DNA of 64,000 nucleotides from Prevotella sp. OH937_COT-195 (GCF_003932845.1 NZ_RQZH01000001.1:124001-188000), one strand, 5' to 3'. Positions 1 through 10,340 are shown, numbered from the stretch's first letter. Program-made: numbers and translations. Notes: a model not told the origin generated them from the sequence alone.

Positions 1-1
1 G

Positions 2-2392
2 GTGTATGGGGCATTGGTTCGCATGGGACAAGAGTGGAACATGCGATATACGCTCGTTGACGGACAAGGCAATTTCGGTTCGGTAGATGGCGACTCGCCT
101 GCTGCCATGCGATACACGGAGTGCCGCCTCTCGAAGATGGGCGAACAGATAATGGACGACATTGAGAAAGACACCGTCGATATGGTTAACAACTTCGACG
201 ACTCGCTCACAGAACCGAGCGTTATGCCGACGAAGGTGCCCAACCTGTTGGTCAACGGCGGCAACGGTATTGCCGTGGGTATGGCGACAAACATGCCTAC
301 ACACAACCTCGGCGAGGTAATCGACGGTTGCTGCGCATTTATAGACAACCCCGAGATTGATACGGACGGACTGATGAAATATATCCCGGCTCCCGATTTT
401 CCGACAGGGGCATACATATACGGCTTGCAGGGCGTGAAAGAGGCTTACGAGACCGGCCGCGGGCGGATAATGATGCGTGCAAAGGCAGAGATAGAGAGCG
501 ATGAGAACCACGACAAGATTGTCATTACAGAGATACCGTACGGTGTAAATAAAGCACAACTGATAGAATATATCGCCGACCTCGTGAAAGAGGGAAGACT
601 CGAAGGTATTTCCAATGCCAACGATGAAACCGGTCGTCAGGGCATGCGCATAGTTATCGACATAAAGAGAGACGCAAATGCAAATGTCATACTTAACAAA
701 TTGTTCAAGATGACCGCGTTACAAAGTTCGTTCTCCGTTAACAACATCGCATTGGTACCAAGCCGCAACGACCATTCAAAGTTGTATCCCAAACTGCTCA
801 CGCTGCGTGAATGTATAGGATACTTTGTCGAACACAGACACGAGGTAACAATACGCCGTACCAAGTTCGATCTCAAAAAGGCTCGCGAACGTGCACATAT
901 ACTCGAAGGATTGATAATAGCATGCGACAACATTGATGAGGTGGTACACATCATACGCGGCTCCAAGACACCTTCAGACGCTCAGCGCAATCTTGAGAAA
1001 CGTTTCGAACTCGATGAATTGCAGTCGAAAGCCATAGTGGATATGCGATTGTCGCAGTTGACCGGGCTTCGAATGGATCAGTTGCATGCCGAGTATGACG
1101 AACTGATGAAGCAAATTGACTACCTTCAGAGCATACTTGACGACCCGGAACTCTGCAAGAAAGTGATGAAAGACGAACTTCTGGAGATAAAAGAAAAGTA
1201 TGGCGACGAGCGTCGTACGCAGATAGTACCGGACGAACACGAGTTCAATGCAGAGGATTTCTATCCCAATGACCCCGTGGTAATTACCGTGAGCCATCTC
1301 GGATACATCAAACGCACTCCGCTGTCGGATTTCCGAGAGCAGACAAGAGGCGGAATAGGTAGCAAGGGAGCAAAGAGTCGCGATCAGGACTTTACCGAAT
1401 ATATATACCCCGCAACAATGCACCAGACGATGATGTTCTTCACAAAGAAAGGACGTTGCTATTGGCTGAAATGCTATGAAATACCGGAAGGAGACAAGAA
1501 CTCGAAAGGAAGAGCCATTCAGAATATGCTAAACATCGAACCTGACGATCAGGTTACGGCATTCATGCGGTTGCGCAACAAGGGTCTTAACGACGAGGAT
1601 TTCGTAAATTCACATTATGTGGTATTTGCCACAAGGAATGGTCTCGTGAAGAAGACACTGCTTGAGGCTTACTCGCGTCCGCGTGCCAATGGTGTCATTG
1701 CAATAAATATAACGGAAGGCGATGAGGTTGTTGACGTAAGACTTACGAACGGACAGAACGAACTTATCATTGCCAATCGCAACGGAAGGGCAGTTAGATT
1801 CAATGAGAATGCCGTCCGAGTGATGGGACGCGTGGCAACCGGAGTGAGAGGAATGCGCCTTGACGATGGTGACGATGCCGTTGTTGGCATGGTGGTAGTC
1901 AACAAACCGGACGAGGAAACGATAATGGTGGTCAGCGAGAACGGTTACGGCAAGCGTTCGCAAGTGGAGGAGTACCGTGTGACAAATCGTGGAACGAAAG
2001 GCGTTAAGACTCTGAATATCACAGAGAAGACGGGACGGCTCGTTGCAATAAAAAATGTCAACGATGACAACGACTTAATGATAATCAACAGGAGCGGCAT
2101 AACGATAAGACTGTCTGTTGGAGAGTGCAGAGTCATGGGCAGGAACACACAAGGCGTAAGACTTATAAACCTTACAAAGAAAAATGATGTAATAGCAAGC
2201 GTATGCAAGGTTATGAGTTCCGAAGTGGAGGCTCTTGCCGAGCAGAAGAGTCGCGAGGCTTTTGCCCAAACCAACGAGGCATTCAGGAATGATGCGGGAC
2301 AGTCTGAAATGTCTGTCGGCAATATTGATACAGAGGATAATGAAAATGTTACTTTGGTTGACTTTGAAGAAAACGAAGAGAATAATCAATAA
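2..2392 (+). CDS. gyrA: DNA gyrase subunit A (5' end missing)
   Basis: Type IIA topoisomerase subunit that cuts and rejoins DNA and, with GyrB, introduces negative supercoils. The reading frame is open from base 2; the GTG there is an internal valine codon. The fragment begins at about E. coli residue 85, so roughly 84 residues are missing. The catalytic tyrosine is fragment residue 38 in AAMRYTE. A GyrA-box-like motif, QTRGGIG, lies near residue 447 and opens the C-terminal DNA-wrapping beta-pinwheel. The protein ends in an acidic tail (EENEENNQ). The residue equivalent to E. coli Asp87 of the quinolone-resistance region is glycine (VYGALVRM). The C-terminal box identifies gyrase rather than ParC. 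A TPR gene follows after 33 bp on the same strand. Confidence 0.97.
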   Translation: MYGALVRMGQEWNMRYTLVDGQGNFGSVDGDSPAAMRYTECRLSKMGEQIMDDIEKDTVDMVNNFDDSLTEPSVMPTKVPNLLVNGGNGIAVGMATNMPTHNLGEVIDGCCAFIDNPEIDTDGLMKYIPAPDFPTGAYIYGLQGVKEAYETGRGRIMMRAKAEIESDENHDKIVITEIPYGVNKAQLIEYIADLVKEGRLEGISNANDETGRQGMRIVIDIKRDANANVILNKLFKMTALQSSFSVNNIALVPSRNDHSKLYPKLLTLRECIGYFVEHRHEVTIRRTKFDLKKARERAHILEGLIIACDNIDEVVHIIRGSKTPSDAQRNLEKRFELDELQSKAIVDMRLSQLTGLRMDQLHAEYDELMKQIDYLQSILDDPELCKKVMKDELLEIKEKYGDERRTQIVPDEHEFNAEDFYPNDPVVITVSHLGYIKRTPLSDFREQTRGGIGSKGAKSRDQDFTEYIYPATMHQTMMFFTKKGRCYWLKCYEIPEGDKNSKGRAIQNMLNIEPDDQVTAFMRLRNKGLNDEDFVNSHYVVFATRNGLVKKTLLEAYSRPRANGVIAINITEGDEVVDVRLTNGQNELIIANRNGRAVRFNENAVRVMGRVATGVRGMRLDDGDDAVVGMVVVNKPDEETIMVVSENGYGKRSQVEEYRVTNRGTKGVKTLNITEKTGRLVAIKNVNDDNDLMIINRSGITIRLSVGECRVMGRNTQGVRLINLTKKNDVIASVCKVMSSEVEALAEQKSREAFAQTNEAFRNDAGQSEMSVGNIDTEDNENVTLVDFEENEENNQ

Positions 2393-2425
2393 AGAAATAA
2401 TATCAACCTTTTAAAATTAATTATT

Positions 2426-3595
2426 ATGAAGAAAATAATGATGATGGCGGTTGCTGCCTTGTTTGCTGCATCAGCCAATGCACAGACAGACATCGTCAAG
2501 ATGGTAAAAAAAGCCAAGACGTATGATGATGCCATGCAACTCGTTAATCAAGGAGTCACAACCTTGAGTAACGAAGATAAAGGTAAGGTGTTCACGAAAG
2601 TGTGCGACCTTGCAGCAAAAGAATTTTCAAGCGAGGGAGACAAATACATAAAGAAAGACATTAATCCGGAAGGGTTTGATGCCAACAAGGTTTACTCGGC
2701 TGCTCGAAACTTTATCAATTCTGCCATAACACTGCGCCACATAGACTCTAAGGCAACAGTAAAGTATATAGATCAAATAAACAAAGCACGCGCAATTCTG
2801 CTTGATGCCGGTCAGGAAGGTCTTGACACAAAAGATTACGAAAAAGTGCTTTCCAATCTCGGACTTTATGTGGATGGTGCAGAAATAGTTTATGACGGCA
2901 AGGTGGAGATGGATCCCAATGCGGCACAGATTGCATATTTCGCAACTTATGGTGCATCCGAAATGAACGATTTTAAGAATGTACAGAAATATTCCATGTA
3001 TGCACTCAACGACTCTGTATATGGTGCAACATCAATGCACCTTCTATTGACAGCCATGGAGAAGCAGGTGAAGACAAATGAAGACTCTGTGAAATTCGTG
3101 CAGACAATAAAGGGATACGTAGGCAAATATCCCGGCGGTAAGGCAGACGATGCCGTGCTTGGCAAGATTGTTATGTTCTATTCCAAACCGCAACATGCCG
3201 GAGAGGTTGAGAAAATACTTAACGATGCCATTGCCGCCAACCCCAATAACAAGATGGCATGGGCATTGAAAGGTCAGACCGAACTCTACAACATGAACTA
3301 CGATGCAGCCATTGCCGCAAACAAGAAAGCACTTGAGATTGATGCAAAATACACACAGGTGCGTTTCAATCTCGCTGCAAGTCAGAAGGAAAAGGCCATG
3401 TCCATAATTGACAAGGCAGGCGGAAACATGACAGAAAAGGCAAAAGCATTGATTAACGAAGCCCTTGCAAACTTTAACATTATACGTGAGCAAGACCCGA
3501 ACCATGAACTCGTACAGTGGAAATACCCGTTGGCTCAGTGCTATTATATTCTCGGAGACAATGCTAAGTATGAAGAAATTCAGGCTCTGCCGTAA
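2426..3595 (+). CDS. secreted tetratricopeptide-repeat protein
   Basis: A 389-residue protein with a signal peptide (MKKIMMMAVAALFAASANA, cleavage before Gln20), so probably periplasmic or envelope-associated. The mature part is helical. The clearest TPR-like unit is around residues 275-325 (NPNNKMAWALKGQTELYNMN and the following helix pair). No catalytic motif is visible. It lies 33 bp after gyrA and 31 bp before a second secreted TPR protein, so the three may be cotranscribed. I infer a scaffolding role in the envelope from the TPR fold alone; the function is unknown. Confidence 0.85.
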   Translation: MKKIMMMAVAALFAASANAQTDIVKMVKKAKTYDDAMQLVNQGVTTLSNEDKGKVFTKVCDLAAKEFSSEGDKYIKKDINPEGFDANKVYSAARNFINSAITLRHIDSKATVKYIDQINKARAILLDAGQEGLDTKDYEKVLSNLGLYVDGAEIVYDGKVEMDPNAAQIAYFATYGASEMNDFKNVQKYSMYALNDSVYGATSMHLLLTAMEKQVKTNEDSVKFVQTIKGYVGKYPGGKADDAVLGKIVMFYSKPQHAGEVEKILNDAIAANPNNKMAWALKGQTELYNMNYDAAIAANKKALEIDAKYTQVRFNLAASQKEKAMSIIDKAGGNMTEKAKALINEALANFNIIREQDPNHELVQWKYPLAQCYYILGDNAKYEEIQALP

Positions 3596-3626
3596 TGTCG
3601 GATAATAAAGAAAGACTTAAAGAAGA

Positions 3627-4835
3627 ATGGTAATTAGGAAGTATTTGTTTCTTACAATGCTTCTCTTGATGACATTAAGTCCGTGCATGAACGCTCAGAA
3701 GAAAGAGATCGCTCAGGCACGGACTTATATAAAGAGTGGCAAAAACCTTGACAAGGCAGAGGCGTCGATGAGAAAACTGCTCGCCGACAGCACCAATGTT
3801 GATAATGTCAAGATATATACGACACTTGCAGAGGTTGTGAGAAAGCAGTATGAAGGGATAAACGAAAAAGTTTATCTGCGACAGCCGTACGACACAGCGG
3901 CGTTTTTCAATACTGCCAAAAAGATGTTTGTCGCATACGAGAAATTAGACAGTGCCATTGTGAAATATGGAAAGAAGAATGACGCTGCAGAGAAAACGCG
4001 TGTCAAGAATGCAGAATATCTGAATGCATACAGAGCCAATCTGTATAACGGGGGTACTTACTTTCTTAAGAATAACGATTTCGGCAAAGCTTTCGAAATG
4101 TTCGATACATATCTGGATTGCCGTTCTCAGCCTCTGTTCGGCGGCATCGGACTCGACTCAAACGACAATCTTGCTCCGATGGCGGCATCACGTGCATTGT
4201 ATTGCGGGTACAAGATGCAGGACAACGGCATAGTTATTCGCTGTAAGGCTCTCGCCTTGAAGGATACGCTGATGCTTGAACGTACGTTGCAATACCTTTC
4301 GGAAACATATTCTTTTATGAATGATACAACAGAATATGTCACAATGCTCCACGAAGGTTTCAATCGTTTTCCTCGCTCGAACTATTTTTTTACACATCTG
4401 ATGGACTTTTACTGTACAATATTCGATTATGAGAATGCATTAAGTATTGCCGACAAGGCTCTCGCAAACGACAGCACCGAGATATTGTATCTGTATGCAA
4501 AGAGCAATATCATGCTCAATATTCGGAAATACGAAGATTGCATATTGTTGTGCGACAAGATTATTTCAATCAATGACTCTATGCCGGAGGCGTATTATAA
4601 TGCCGGAATTGCTTATCTCGACAGTGCTTTGTCAATGGAGGAAGGGCGTGTGAGCAATAAAAAAAGACAACGGATAAAGGAATTATATTCTCGCTCGTTG
4701 TCTTATATGGAAAAGTATAGAATGCTGCGGCCGAATGATAAGCGCAAATGGGTTTTCGCCTTATATGATATTTATCTGAATCTTAATATGGGCAGGGAGT
4801 TCGAGGAGATTAACGCTTTGTTGAGAGAGAAATAG
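3627..4835 (+). CDS. secreted tetratricopeptide-repeat protein
   Basis: A 402-residue protein with a signal peptide of about 23 residues (MVIRKYLFLTMLLLMTLSPC then MNA, followed by Gln). Helical repeat segments run through the protein, with recognisable TPR-like pairs at about 265-335 (ENALSIADKALANDSTEILY; EAYYNAGIAYLDSALSMEEG). It follows the previous TPR gene by 31 bp, has a similar design, and may be an old duplicate. It converges with the T9SS plug gene, leaving only 6 bp between the stop codons and no hairpin terminator. Function unknown; envelope scaffold is an inference. Confidence 0.82.
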   Translation: MVIRKYLFLTMLLLMTLSPCMNAQKKEIAQARTYIKSGKNLDKAEASMRKLLADSTNVDNVKIYTTLAEVVRKQYEGINEKVYLRQPYDTAAFFNTAKKMFVAYEKLDSAIVKYGKKNDAAEKTRVKNAEYLNAYRANLYNGGTYFLKNNDFGKAFEMFDTYLDCRSQPLFGGIGLDSNDNLAPMAASRALYCGYKMQDNGIVIRCKALALKDTLMLERTLQYLSETYSFMNDTTEYVTMLHEGFNRFPRSNYFFTHLMDFYCTIFDYENALSIADKALANDSTEILYLYAKSNIMLNIRKYEDCILLCDKIISINDSMPEAYYNAGIAYLDSALSMEEGRVSNKKRQRIKELYSRSLSYMEKYRMLRPNDKRKWVFALYDIYLNLNMGREFEEINALLREK

Positions 4836-4841
4836 GGCTTT

Positions 4842-6095
4842 TTATTTGAACTTTATGTTTTGAAACCCTACGAGTCTGTCGCAGCGTTCTCCCGTTCCTC
4901 TGTAATAAACGTATGCTTGATAGGAGTTCTCTGTCTGATGAAAATTCCCTTCGGTAGGCATTGTTTGCGACACTCCCGACGAATCAACCATTACATATTG
5001 ATAATTGTAATAACCTTGTTTCTGTAATACGGTGGCTTCATAGCATGAGGTGTTGTCGTTGTAAATCATTTCATACTTGGGAATAAACCGGTTGTTTGTC
5101 CAAATACCGTTTATATATACTCTGCCGTTTACCTTTTTAGGGCAGTGTAATCGGTAGTGTACAAGTACGTATTCGGATGTTCTGTCATTCTCGATGTTGT
5201 CGCTGTTGCGTATGTAGAACGCTCCGTTGGCATCTTCATCGTACAGATAATTTATCCTCTCTTCTGTGGCGAAAGGATAAATGTTATAATTTTTACCGTC
5301 CCATTCAAGGTAATCTATTCCCATGGTTGGGTGGTGTATGTCTAATATCTCATATTTGTGGAACTCGTTTCCTGCCTCGAATATAAGGTCTTTGCAGTGT
5401 TCCCATCGCAGTCCGTCTGTCATCATGTATTGCGGTTGGGCATTAATCTTTGCATTGTCCCATCTTTGGTTCTGTGTTACCGCTGTCTTTATCTGTGTTT
5501 TGTGATTGCTTACCGACATGCCGCCGTAGTTGACAACCATTGACACCTGCTGGTGGCGGTTGTTTATGTCTATGTCTGTGTTGGATGACACATCAATCGA
5601 AACGCCCATCTGTGGGTCGAGAACCATGAAGCAGGCTGTGAACACCGGTTCGTTCCCGGCATTCTCGTCATATACCGTTATTTTGTAGTTGCCGCTCAGT
5701 TTCAGTTTGCAATAATCGTTGGGGATTGTAAACGAGTAATGGTTGTACAAGATGTTGGTGTTCATTGACTCCACAACATCGTCTATCGTGTTGCCTTCGG
5801 CAAATCCGTCAATATAGTCGCTTGCAAAAAGTTCGTCCGAGACGGTCCAATCTGCCTCGCAATGCTCAATTTTGTAAGTATATCTTTGGTAAGTATGCGT
5901 CAAGTCGTCGAATGATATATGTATGTAGTTTGCATGGCTTGTACCATTCAGTCTTATCAACGGAGGCGACATCCAATTTTCGCCTGCCACCACTTTCAGT
6001 GTGGCTATGCGCTCATTGTATATTTCGTTTCTCTGCGCTGCCGCGCCATACGGGAACAACATGGCAGCCAGTATGACGTAAACAATCTTATACAT
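4842..6095 (-). CDS. type IX secretion system plug protein (DUF5103 family)
   Basis: A 417-residue secreted protein with a signal peptide (MYKIVYVILAAMLFPYGAAA, then Gln). The sequence matches the DUF5103 family as I know it: an N-terminal beta domain with PPLIRLNGTSHANYIHISFD and a C-terminal part ending YRGTGERCDRLVGFQNIKF. Members of this family plug the periplasmic side of the SprA translocon pore of the type IX secretion system, the Bacteroidota route for exporting proteins with C-terminal signals. No other T9SS gene is in the window. It is divergent from the DMP19-like gene. Family assignment is from memory of conserved blocks. Confidence 0.8.
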   Translation of the reverse strand: MYKIVYVILAAMLFPYGAAAQRNEIYNERIATLKVVAGENWMSPPLIRLNGTSHANYIHISFDDLTHTYQRYTYKIEHCEADWTVSDELFASDYIDGFAEGNTIDDVVESMNTNILYNHYSFTIPNDYCKLKLSGNYKITVYDENAGNEPVFTACFMVLDPQMGVSIDVSSNTDIDINNRHQQVSMVVNYGGMSVSNHKTQIKTAVTQNQRWDNAKINAQPQYMMTDGLRWEHCKDLIFEAGNEFHKYEILDIHHPTMGIDYLEWDGKNYNIYPFATEERINYLYDEDANGAFYIRNSDNIENDRTSEYVLVHYRLHCPKKVNGRVYINGIWTNNRFIPKYEMIYNDNTSCYEATVLQKQGYYNYQYVMVDSSGVSQTMPTEGNFHQTENSYQAYVYYRGTGERCDRLVGFQNIKFK

Positions 6096-6137
6096 AATAT
6101 TTTTCTTTATATAACGCAGAGATATGGAATTTTATTG

Positions 6138-6145
6138 TAACTTTG
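6138..6145 (+). promoter_or_regulatory. -7 promoter element (TAACTTTG)
   Basis: TAACTTTG fits the Bacteroidota -7 consensus TAnnTTTG and lies 23 bp before the DMP19-like start. No TTTG is present at the expected upstream spacing, so the -33 box is weak. Confidence 0.5.
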
Positions 6146-6168
6146 CACTTGAAATATAAAATGTTGAT

Positions 6169-6672
6169 ATGATACAGGTGGAAGTAAGCGATGAAACCCT
6201 CCGTCAGGCAGCCGGCAGGGGTATGGACGAGTTCGTGCAGGTTTTCGTCGACGGCATCTATAATGCCATCGGTGGAAGATTGACTCACGAAACGATGCAG
6301 GAATTAAACTCCGACCAAATTACCTTGCTTGCATATATAATGTTGCGTGATGAGGTGATGAACGGTGGTTTCGTACAACTCATCCACAACGGATACGGTG
6401 AGTTTATCTTCAAAAACCCGTTTGCAAAGGCTGTCAAGGTATGGGGAATGAAAGACTTGTGCCGTATGGTATATGATGTACACACCTTGTATGTGAAATA
6501 TGGTGAGGATATAATGAAAGAATGTACAGACGACGAGTTCATGGCATTGTTCGAACAATATCCCGAATTTGACGAGTATGATGACAGGTTCGTTGAAAAT
6601 GAAGAGCAATGGACAGAGAAAGTCGCTTGTTATATAGACTCTAACATCGAGAATTTTGCCAAGATAGTTTAA
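6169..6672 (+). CDS. DMP19 / DUF4375 family protein
   Basis: A 167-residue acidic cytoplasmic protein with no signal peptide or membrane segment. The central block (YIMLRDEVMNGGFVQLIHNG, then YGEFIFKNPFAKA at about residues 63-90) matches the DMP19-like domain, which takes its name from a viral DNA-mimic protein. The C-terminal third is rich in Asp and Glu. Cellular DMP19-domain proteins mostly have no assigned function, so DNA mimicry should not be assumed. It is preceded by a TAACTTTG promoter element and followed by a 216-bp gap before smpB. Confidence 0.7.
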   Translation: MIQVEVSDETLRQAAGRGMDEFVQVFVDGIYNAIGGRLTHETMQELNSDQITLLAYIMLRDEVMNGGFVQLIHNGYGEFIFKNPFAKAVKVWGMKDLCRMVYDVHTLYVKYGEDIMKECTDDEFMALFEQYPEFDEYDDRFVENEEQWTEKVACYIDSNIENFAKIV

Positions 6673-6888
6673 TATGGGCTTGTATAAATTGGCATTGTCG
6701 GATTGATTGGTCGTTTTCGAGTATGGAATGGTGGTTAACCAAAGAGTGTGACCGGCATCATAAGTTAACGAATTAATGCTTTGGAGTTGAAATAAGACTA
6801 TTAATGACAAAACGTCACTTACGAGACAAAGTTATTTTTTAAGGTGTTAAGTTATAGAACCCGCCTTAACGGAATCATTTAAGAAAAG

Positions 6889-7368
6889 ATGAACAAGGAA
6901 GAAGAATTGCTCAGGAAGAAGAGTCCTGTAAACATAAGAAACAAGAAAGCATCGTTCGAATATTATTTCGTTGATGTGCTGACGGCAGGTATAGTACTTA
7001 CCGGAACGGAGATAAAATCTATCCGGATGGGGAAAGCATCGCTTGTTGATTCGTATTGCTATATACACAACGGCGAGATATGGGTAAAGGGAATGAACGT
7101 CTCTCCGTATATCTATGGCTCATATAGTAATCATGATAGTAAGCGCGAGCGCAAGTTGCTTCTTACCAAGAGAGAAATACATAAATTGGAAGAGGCTTCC
7201 AAACTTCCCGGATATACCATTGTGCCTATACTGCTTTTCATTAATGACAAGGGTATGGCAAAGGTGGATATAGCCTTGGCACGCGGCAAGAAAATGTATG
7301 ACAAGAGGCAGACCATCAAGGAAAAAGAAGACCGACGCGAGATGGACAGAGCCGTGAAAAGATTTTGA
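6889..7368 (+). CDS. smpB: SsrA-binding protein SmpB
   Basis: A 159-residue protein that carries tmRNA to stalled ribosomes for trans-translation. It shows the family blocks: [20 protein letters not shown] then [11 protein letters not shown] near residues 18-48, [12 protein letters not shown], and a basic C-terminal tail ([20 protein letters not shown]) that forms the decoding-site helix in known SmpB. Length is typical. The tmRNA gene itself is not in this window. Confidence 0.96.
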   Translation: MNKEEELLRKKSPVNIRNKKASFEYYFVDVLTAGIVLTGTEIKSIRMGKASLVDSYCYIHNGEIWVKGMNVSPYIYGSYSNHDSKRERKLLLTKREIHKLEEASKLPGYTIVPILLFINDKGMAKVDIALARGKKMYDKRQTIKEKEDRREMDRAVKRF

Positions 7369-7484
7369 TGCCTTGAAGGGATATTCTTTTTCGCGTGGTA
7401 ACAAAGATAATAAACAAGCATAGCATGCGTATATATAAGTAAGAGTGATGAATTGAAACCATGTGTAATTTATAAAATATTGTT

Positions 7485-7889
7485 ATGAAAAGATTGTTTT
7501 TTGCCATTATTACGGCATTATTCATAGTTGCTGTCGGATTTGCAAAGACACGCTACAAGATTGTTTATAGTGCGGAGAAGAACGAACAGAACCGTGTATA
7601 TATAAATCCGTTGCACGAGGTAAATATGATTATTGAGCGTGACGGAGACAAATCTATGACCATCGACGGGAAAAAGTTTGTACTTTTCAACAAGATTGTG
7701 AAAGAAAACCGGTATTATTCATCGGTGCAGTATGATGCCGCCGACCTTTCGGGCAGAATCTACGTTGTTAGTTTCAAGCATTGGAAAGATGTTGATCCGG
7801 CATTGGAATATCAAGTGGTTATATTCTCAACGACAGACATATACAACTGGACATACTATCTCTCCGAGAGACCGGTGGAGACTGAATGA
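7485..7889 (+). CDS. small secreted protein of unknown function
   Basis: A 134-residue protein with a signal peptide (MKRLFFAIITALFIVAVGFA). The mature part is probably beta-rich (KTRYKIVYSAEKNEQNRVYI; YYLSERP) with no cysteine, lipobox or recognised motif. It sits 16 bp upstream of map, so the two may share a transcript. I do not recognise the family. Confidence 0.7.
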   Translation: MKRLFFAIITALFIVAVGFAKTRYKIVYSAEKNEQNRVYINPLHEVNMIIERDGDKSMTIDGKKFVLFNKIVKENRYYSSVQYDAADLSGRIYVVSFKHWKDVDPALEYQVVIFSTTDIYNWTYYLSERPVETE

Positions 7890-7905
7890 TAAATTTAATT
7901 CGTTT

Positions 7906-8760
7906 ATGAGGAGTAAAAGATGGCACTTGCTGCCCGGTCGGGAAATTACCGAACTCGACAAGCGAGTGATGTATTGGGAAGGAAAAGGGAAAGAAGTACC
8001 CACGAGGGATTTGATAAAGACACCCGAGCAGATAGAAGGAATAAGAACGGCGGGCAAACTCAACACGGCCGTTTTGGACGAGGTGGCCAAGAACATACAT
8101 GAGGGTATGTCAACTCTCGAAATCGATAAAATTGTATATGACTATACCACGCAGCACGGTGGAACTCCGGCTCCTTTAAATTATGAGGGCTTTCCGAAAA
8201 GTGTGTGTACCAGTATAAACGAGGTGGTGTGCCACGGCATACCGAAGGAAGAGGACATACTTCAGGAAGGAGACATCATAAACGTTGACTGCACGACAAT
8301 CCTCAACGGATATTTTGCCGATGCATCGCGAATGTTCATCATCGGAAAGACAACACCGGAGAAAGAAAAATTGGTGCGTGTGGCAAAAGAATGTCTTGAG
8401 ATAGGAATGCAAGCCGCAAAACCGTACTGCTTTGTGGGAGATATAGGCAATGCCATACAGAAGCATGCCAAAAGGTACAATTACGGTATTGTGCGCGACC
8501 TCTGTGGTCATGGTGTGGGTAATGCGTTTCATGAAGAACCCGATGTGGCACATTATGGACGTAAAGGCACCGGCATGCTGCTTGTTCCCGGTATGGTGTT
8601 TACCATAGAACCAATGGTAAACATGGGTACATGGAAAGTTTTCATAGATGGTAACGACCCTTATAGTTGGGAGGTAATATCAGAAGACGAGATGCCGAGT
8701 GCGCAATGGGAACATACTTTCCTTATGACAGAGGAGGGAGTGGAAATACTCACTTATTGA
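7906..8760 (+). CDS. map: methionine aminopeptidase, type I
   Basis: Removes the N-terminal methionine from new proteins. From ATG 7906 it is 284 residues. The five metal ligands are in place: Asp128 (NVDCTT), Asp139 (FADAS), His202 (CGHGVG), Glu235 (FTIEP) and Glu269 (QWEHT). There is an N-terminal extension of about 40 residues (RSKRWHLLPGREITELDK onwards). A longer open frame reaches back to 7732, but that would overlap the upstream secreted-protein gene by 158 bp, and 7906 starts just after that gene's stop. It is 7 bp from tsaD. Bacteroidales often carry another Map in the ribosomal-protein operon; this would be the second form. Confidence 0.95.
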   Translation: MRSKRWHLLPGREITELDKRVMYWEGKGKEVPTRDLIKTPEQIEGIRTAGKLNTAVLDEVAKNIHEGMSTLEIDKIVYDYTTQHGGTPAPLNYEGFPKSVCTSINEVVCHGIPKEEDILQEGDIINVDCTTILNGYFADASRMFIIGKTTPEKEKLVRVAKECLEIGMQAAKPYCFVGDIGNAIQKHAKRYNYGIVRDLCGHGVGNAFHEEPDVAHYGRKGTGMLLVPGMVFTIEPMVNMGTWKVFIDGNDPYSWEVISEDEMPSAQWEHTFLMTEEGVEILTY

Positions 8761-8767
8761 AATAAAA

Positions 8768-9793
8768 ATGAATGCTATATATATATTAGGTATAGAAAGC
8801 AGTTGTGACGACACTTCGGCAGCAGTCTTGCGCAACGGGGTGTTGCTCAGCAATGTAACCGCATCGCAAGACGTACATAAAGCATACGGCGGCGTAGTGC
8901 CGGAACTTGCATCGCGTGCCCATCAGCAAAACATCGTTCCGGTAGTTGATCAGGCTCTGAAACGAGCCGGCATAACAAAAGAGCAATTGGCGGCGATAGC
9001 ATTTACCCGCGGACCGGGTCTAATGGGGTCTCTGCTTGTTGGAGTGAGTTTCGCAAAAGGTATGGCACGTTCACTCGAAATACCACTTATAGACGTGAAC
9101 CACCTACAAGGACATGTAATGGCACATTTCATAAAAGAGAGTGACGAAGATTGTACCGCTCCGCCACTGCCCTTTATATGTTTGTTGGTAAGCGGAGGAA
9201 ACTCGCAGATTGTGAAAGTTAATGCGTACAACGACATGGAGATACTCGGACAGACAATAGACGATGCTGCAGGCGAGGCTATAGATAAATGTTCGAAGGT
9301 AATGGGACTTGGATATCCGGGAGGACCGATAATAGACAAGTTGGCACGTCAGGGCAATCCGCAGGCTTACAAGTTCAGCGAACCGAACATTCCAGGATTT
9401 GACTATAGTTTCAGCGGACTGAAAACCTCGTTCCTTTACAGTCTGCGAGATTGGGTTAAAGAAGATCCCGATTTCGTGGAGCATAACAAGGAAGATCTTG
9501 CGGCATCGCTTGAGCATACTGTCGTAAGCATATTGATGAAGAAATTGCGCCTTGCCGTAAAGCAGACCGGAATAAAACATGTTGCACTGGCAGGAGGAGT
9601 GAGTGCCAACAACGGGTTGCGCAATGCTTTCCGCGACTATGCCGAACGATACGGATGGACTATCTATATACCCAAATTCAGTTATACAACGGATAATGCG
9701 GCAATGATAGGCATAACGGGATATTACAAATATCTTGACCATGATTTCTGTACAATCGACAAACCGGCATTCTCGAAAGTGACTTTCAAATAA
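8768..9793 (+). CDS. tsaD: tRNA threonylcarbamoyladenosine transferase TsaD
   Basis: Transfers the threonylcarbamoyl group from threonylcarbamoyl-AMP to A37 of ANN-reading tRNAs, with TsaB and TsaE. The 341 residues are full length. The ASKHA fold starts at LGIESSCDDTSAAV, the metal-binding histidines are His112 and His116 (NHLQGHVMAH), and GGVSANNGLR lies near the C terminus. The start is 7 bp after map, and the pncC-like gene follows after 12 bp, so the three are probably one operon. Confidence 0.97.
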   Translation: MNAIYILGIESSCDDTSAAVLRNGVLLSNVTASQDVHKAYGGVVPELASRAHQQNIVPVVDQALKRAGITKEQLAAIAFTRGPGLMGSLLVGVSFAKGMARSLEIPLIDVNHLQGHVMAHFIKESDEDCTAPPLPFICLLVSGGNSQIVKVNAYNDMEILGQTIDDAAGEAIDKCSKVMGLGYPGGPIIDKLARQGNPQAYKFSEPNIPGFDYSFSGLKTSFLYSLRDWVKEDPDFVEHNKEDLAASLEHTVVSILMKKLRLAVKQTGIKHVALAGGVSANNGLRNAFRDYAERYGWTIYIPKFSYTTDNAAMIGITGYYKYLDHDFCTIDKPAFSKVTFK

Positions 9794-9805
9794 AATAAAT
9801 ATAGT

Positions 9806-10297
9806 ATGGAATTAGAAAACAGAATACTAAGCAGGGAAATACATCAATTGTTGTATGAAAAAGATTTCTCACTCGGCACGGCAGAAAGTTGTACGGGAGG
9901 TAAGATTGCCGAAGCCATAATAGCCGCACCGGGAGCCTCGCATTATTTCAAGGGGAGCATAGTATCGTATGCTGACGAGGTGAAAGTAAGGCTTCTTAAT
10001 GTTGCCCCCCAACTGATAGAGGAGAAAAATGCAGTGAGTGAGGAAGTGGCAAAGGCAATGGTGGAAGGTGCTTGCGACACACTCAATGTTGACTATGCCG
10101 TTGCCGCAACCGGATTTGCAGGTCCCGGTGGAGGTACGAATGAAATTCCGGTTGGTACGATATACGTTGCGTGCGGAACAAAAGGAGATGTGGTTACGAT
10201 GAAGATAACCGGTGACGAGGGGCGAGACCCAAACATATCCAACGCCACGAACCAAGCACTGCAACTACTATTGAAATATCTTGCCGAAAAGGCATGA
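9806..10297 (+). CDS. pncC: CinA C-terminal domain amidase (PncC type)
   Basis: A 163-residue stand-alone CinA C-terminal domain. Members with activity deamidate nicotinamide mononucleotide to nicotinate mononucleotide in NAD recycling. Family blocks seen are LGTAESCTGGKIAEAI (residues about 25-40), KGSIVSYADEVK and AATGFAGPGGGTNEIPVGT. The N-terminal MoaB-like domain of full CinA is absent. A hairpin terminator follows 12 bp after the stop. The enzymatic role is inferred from the family. Confidence 0.9.
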   Translation: MELENRILSREIHQLLYEKDFSLGTAESCTGGKIAEAIIAAPGASHYFKGSIVSYADEVKVRLLNVAPQLIEEKNAVSEEVAKAMVEGACDTLNVDYAVAATGFAGPGGGTNEIPVGTIYVACGTKGDVVTMKITGDEGRDPNISNATNQALQLLLKYLAEKA

Positions 10298-10308
10298 AAC
10301 GAATATAA

Positions 10309-10340
10309 GCGAGGGCATGACGTAATTGACATGCTCTCGT
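10309..10340 (+). terminator. rho-independent terminator after the map-tsaD-pncC operon
   Basis: Arms at 10309-10319 and 10330-10340 (GCGAGGGCATG with CATGCTCTCGT) pair over 11 positions with one G-U and one mismatch. The T-rich stretch TCTTTATTTA follows. Confidence 0.75.
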
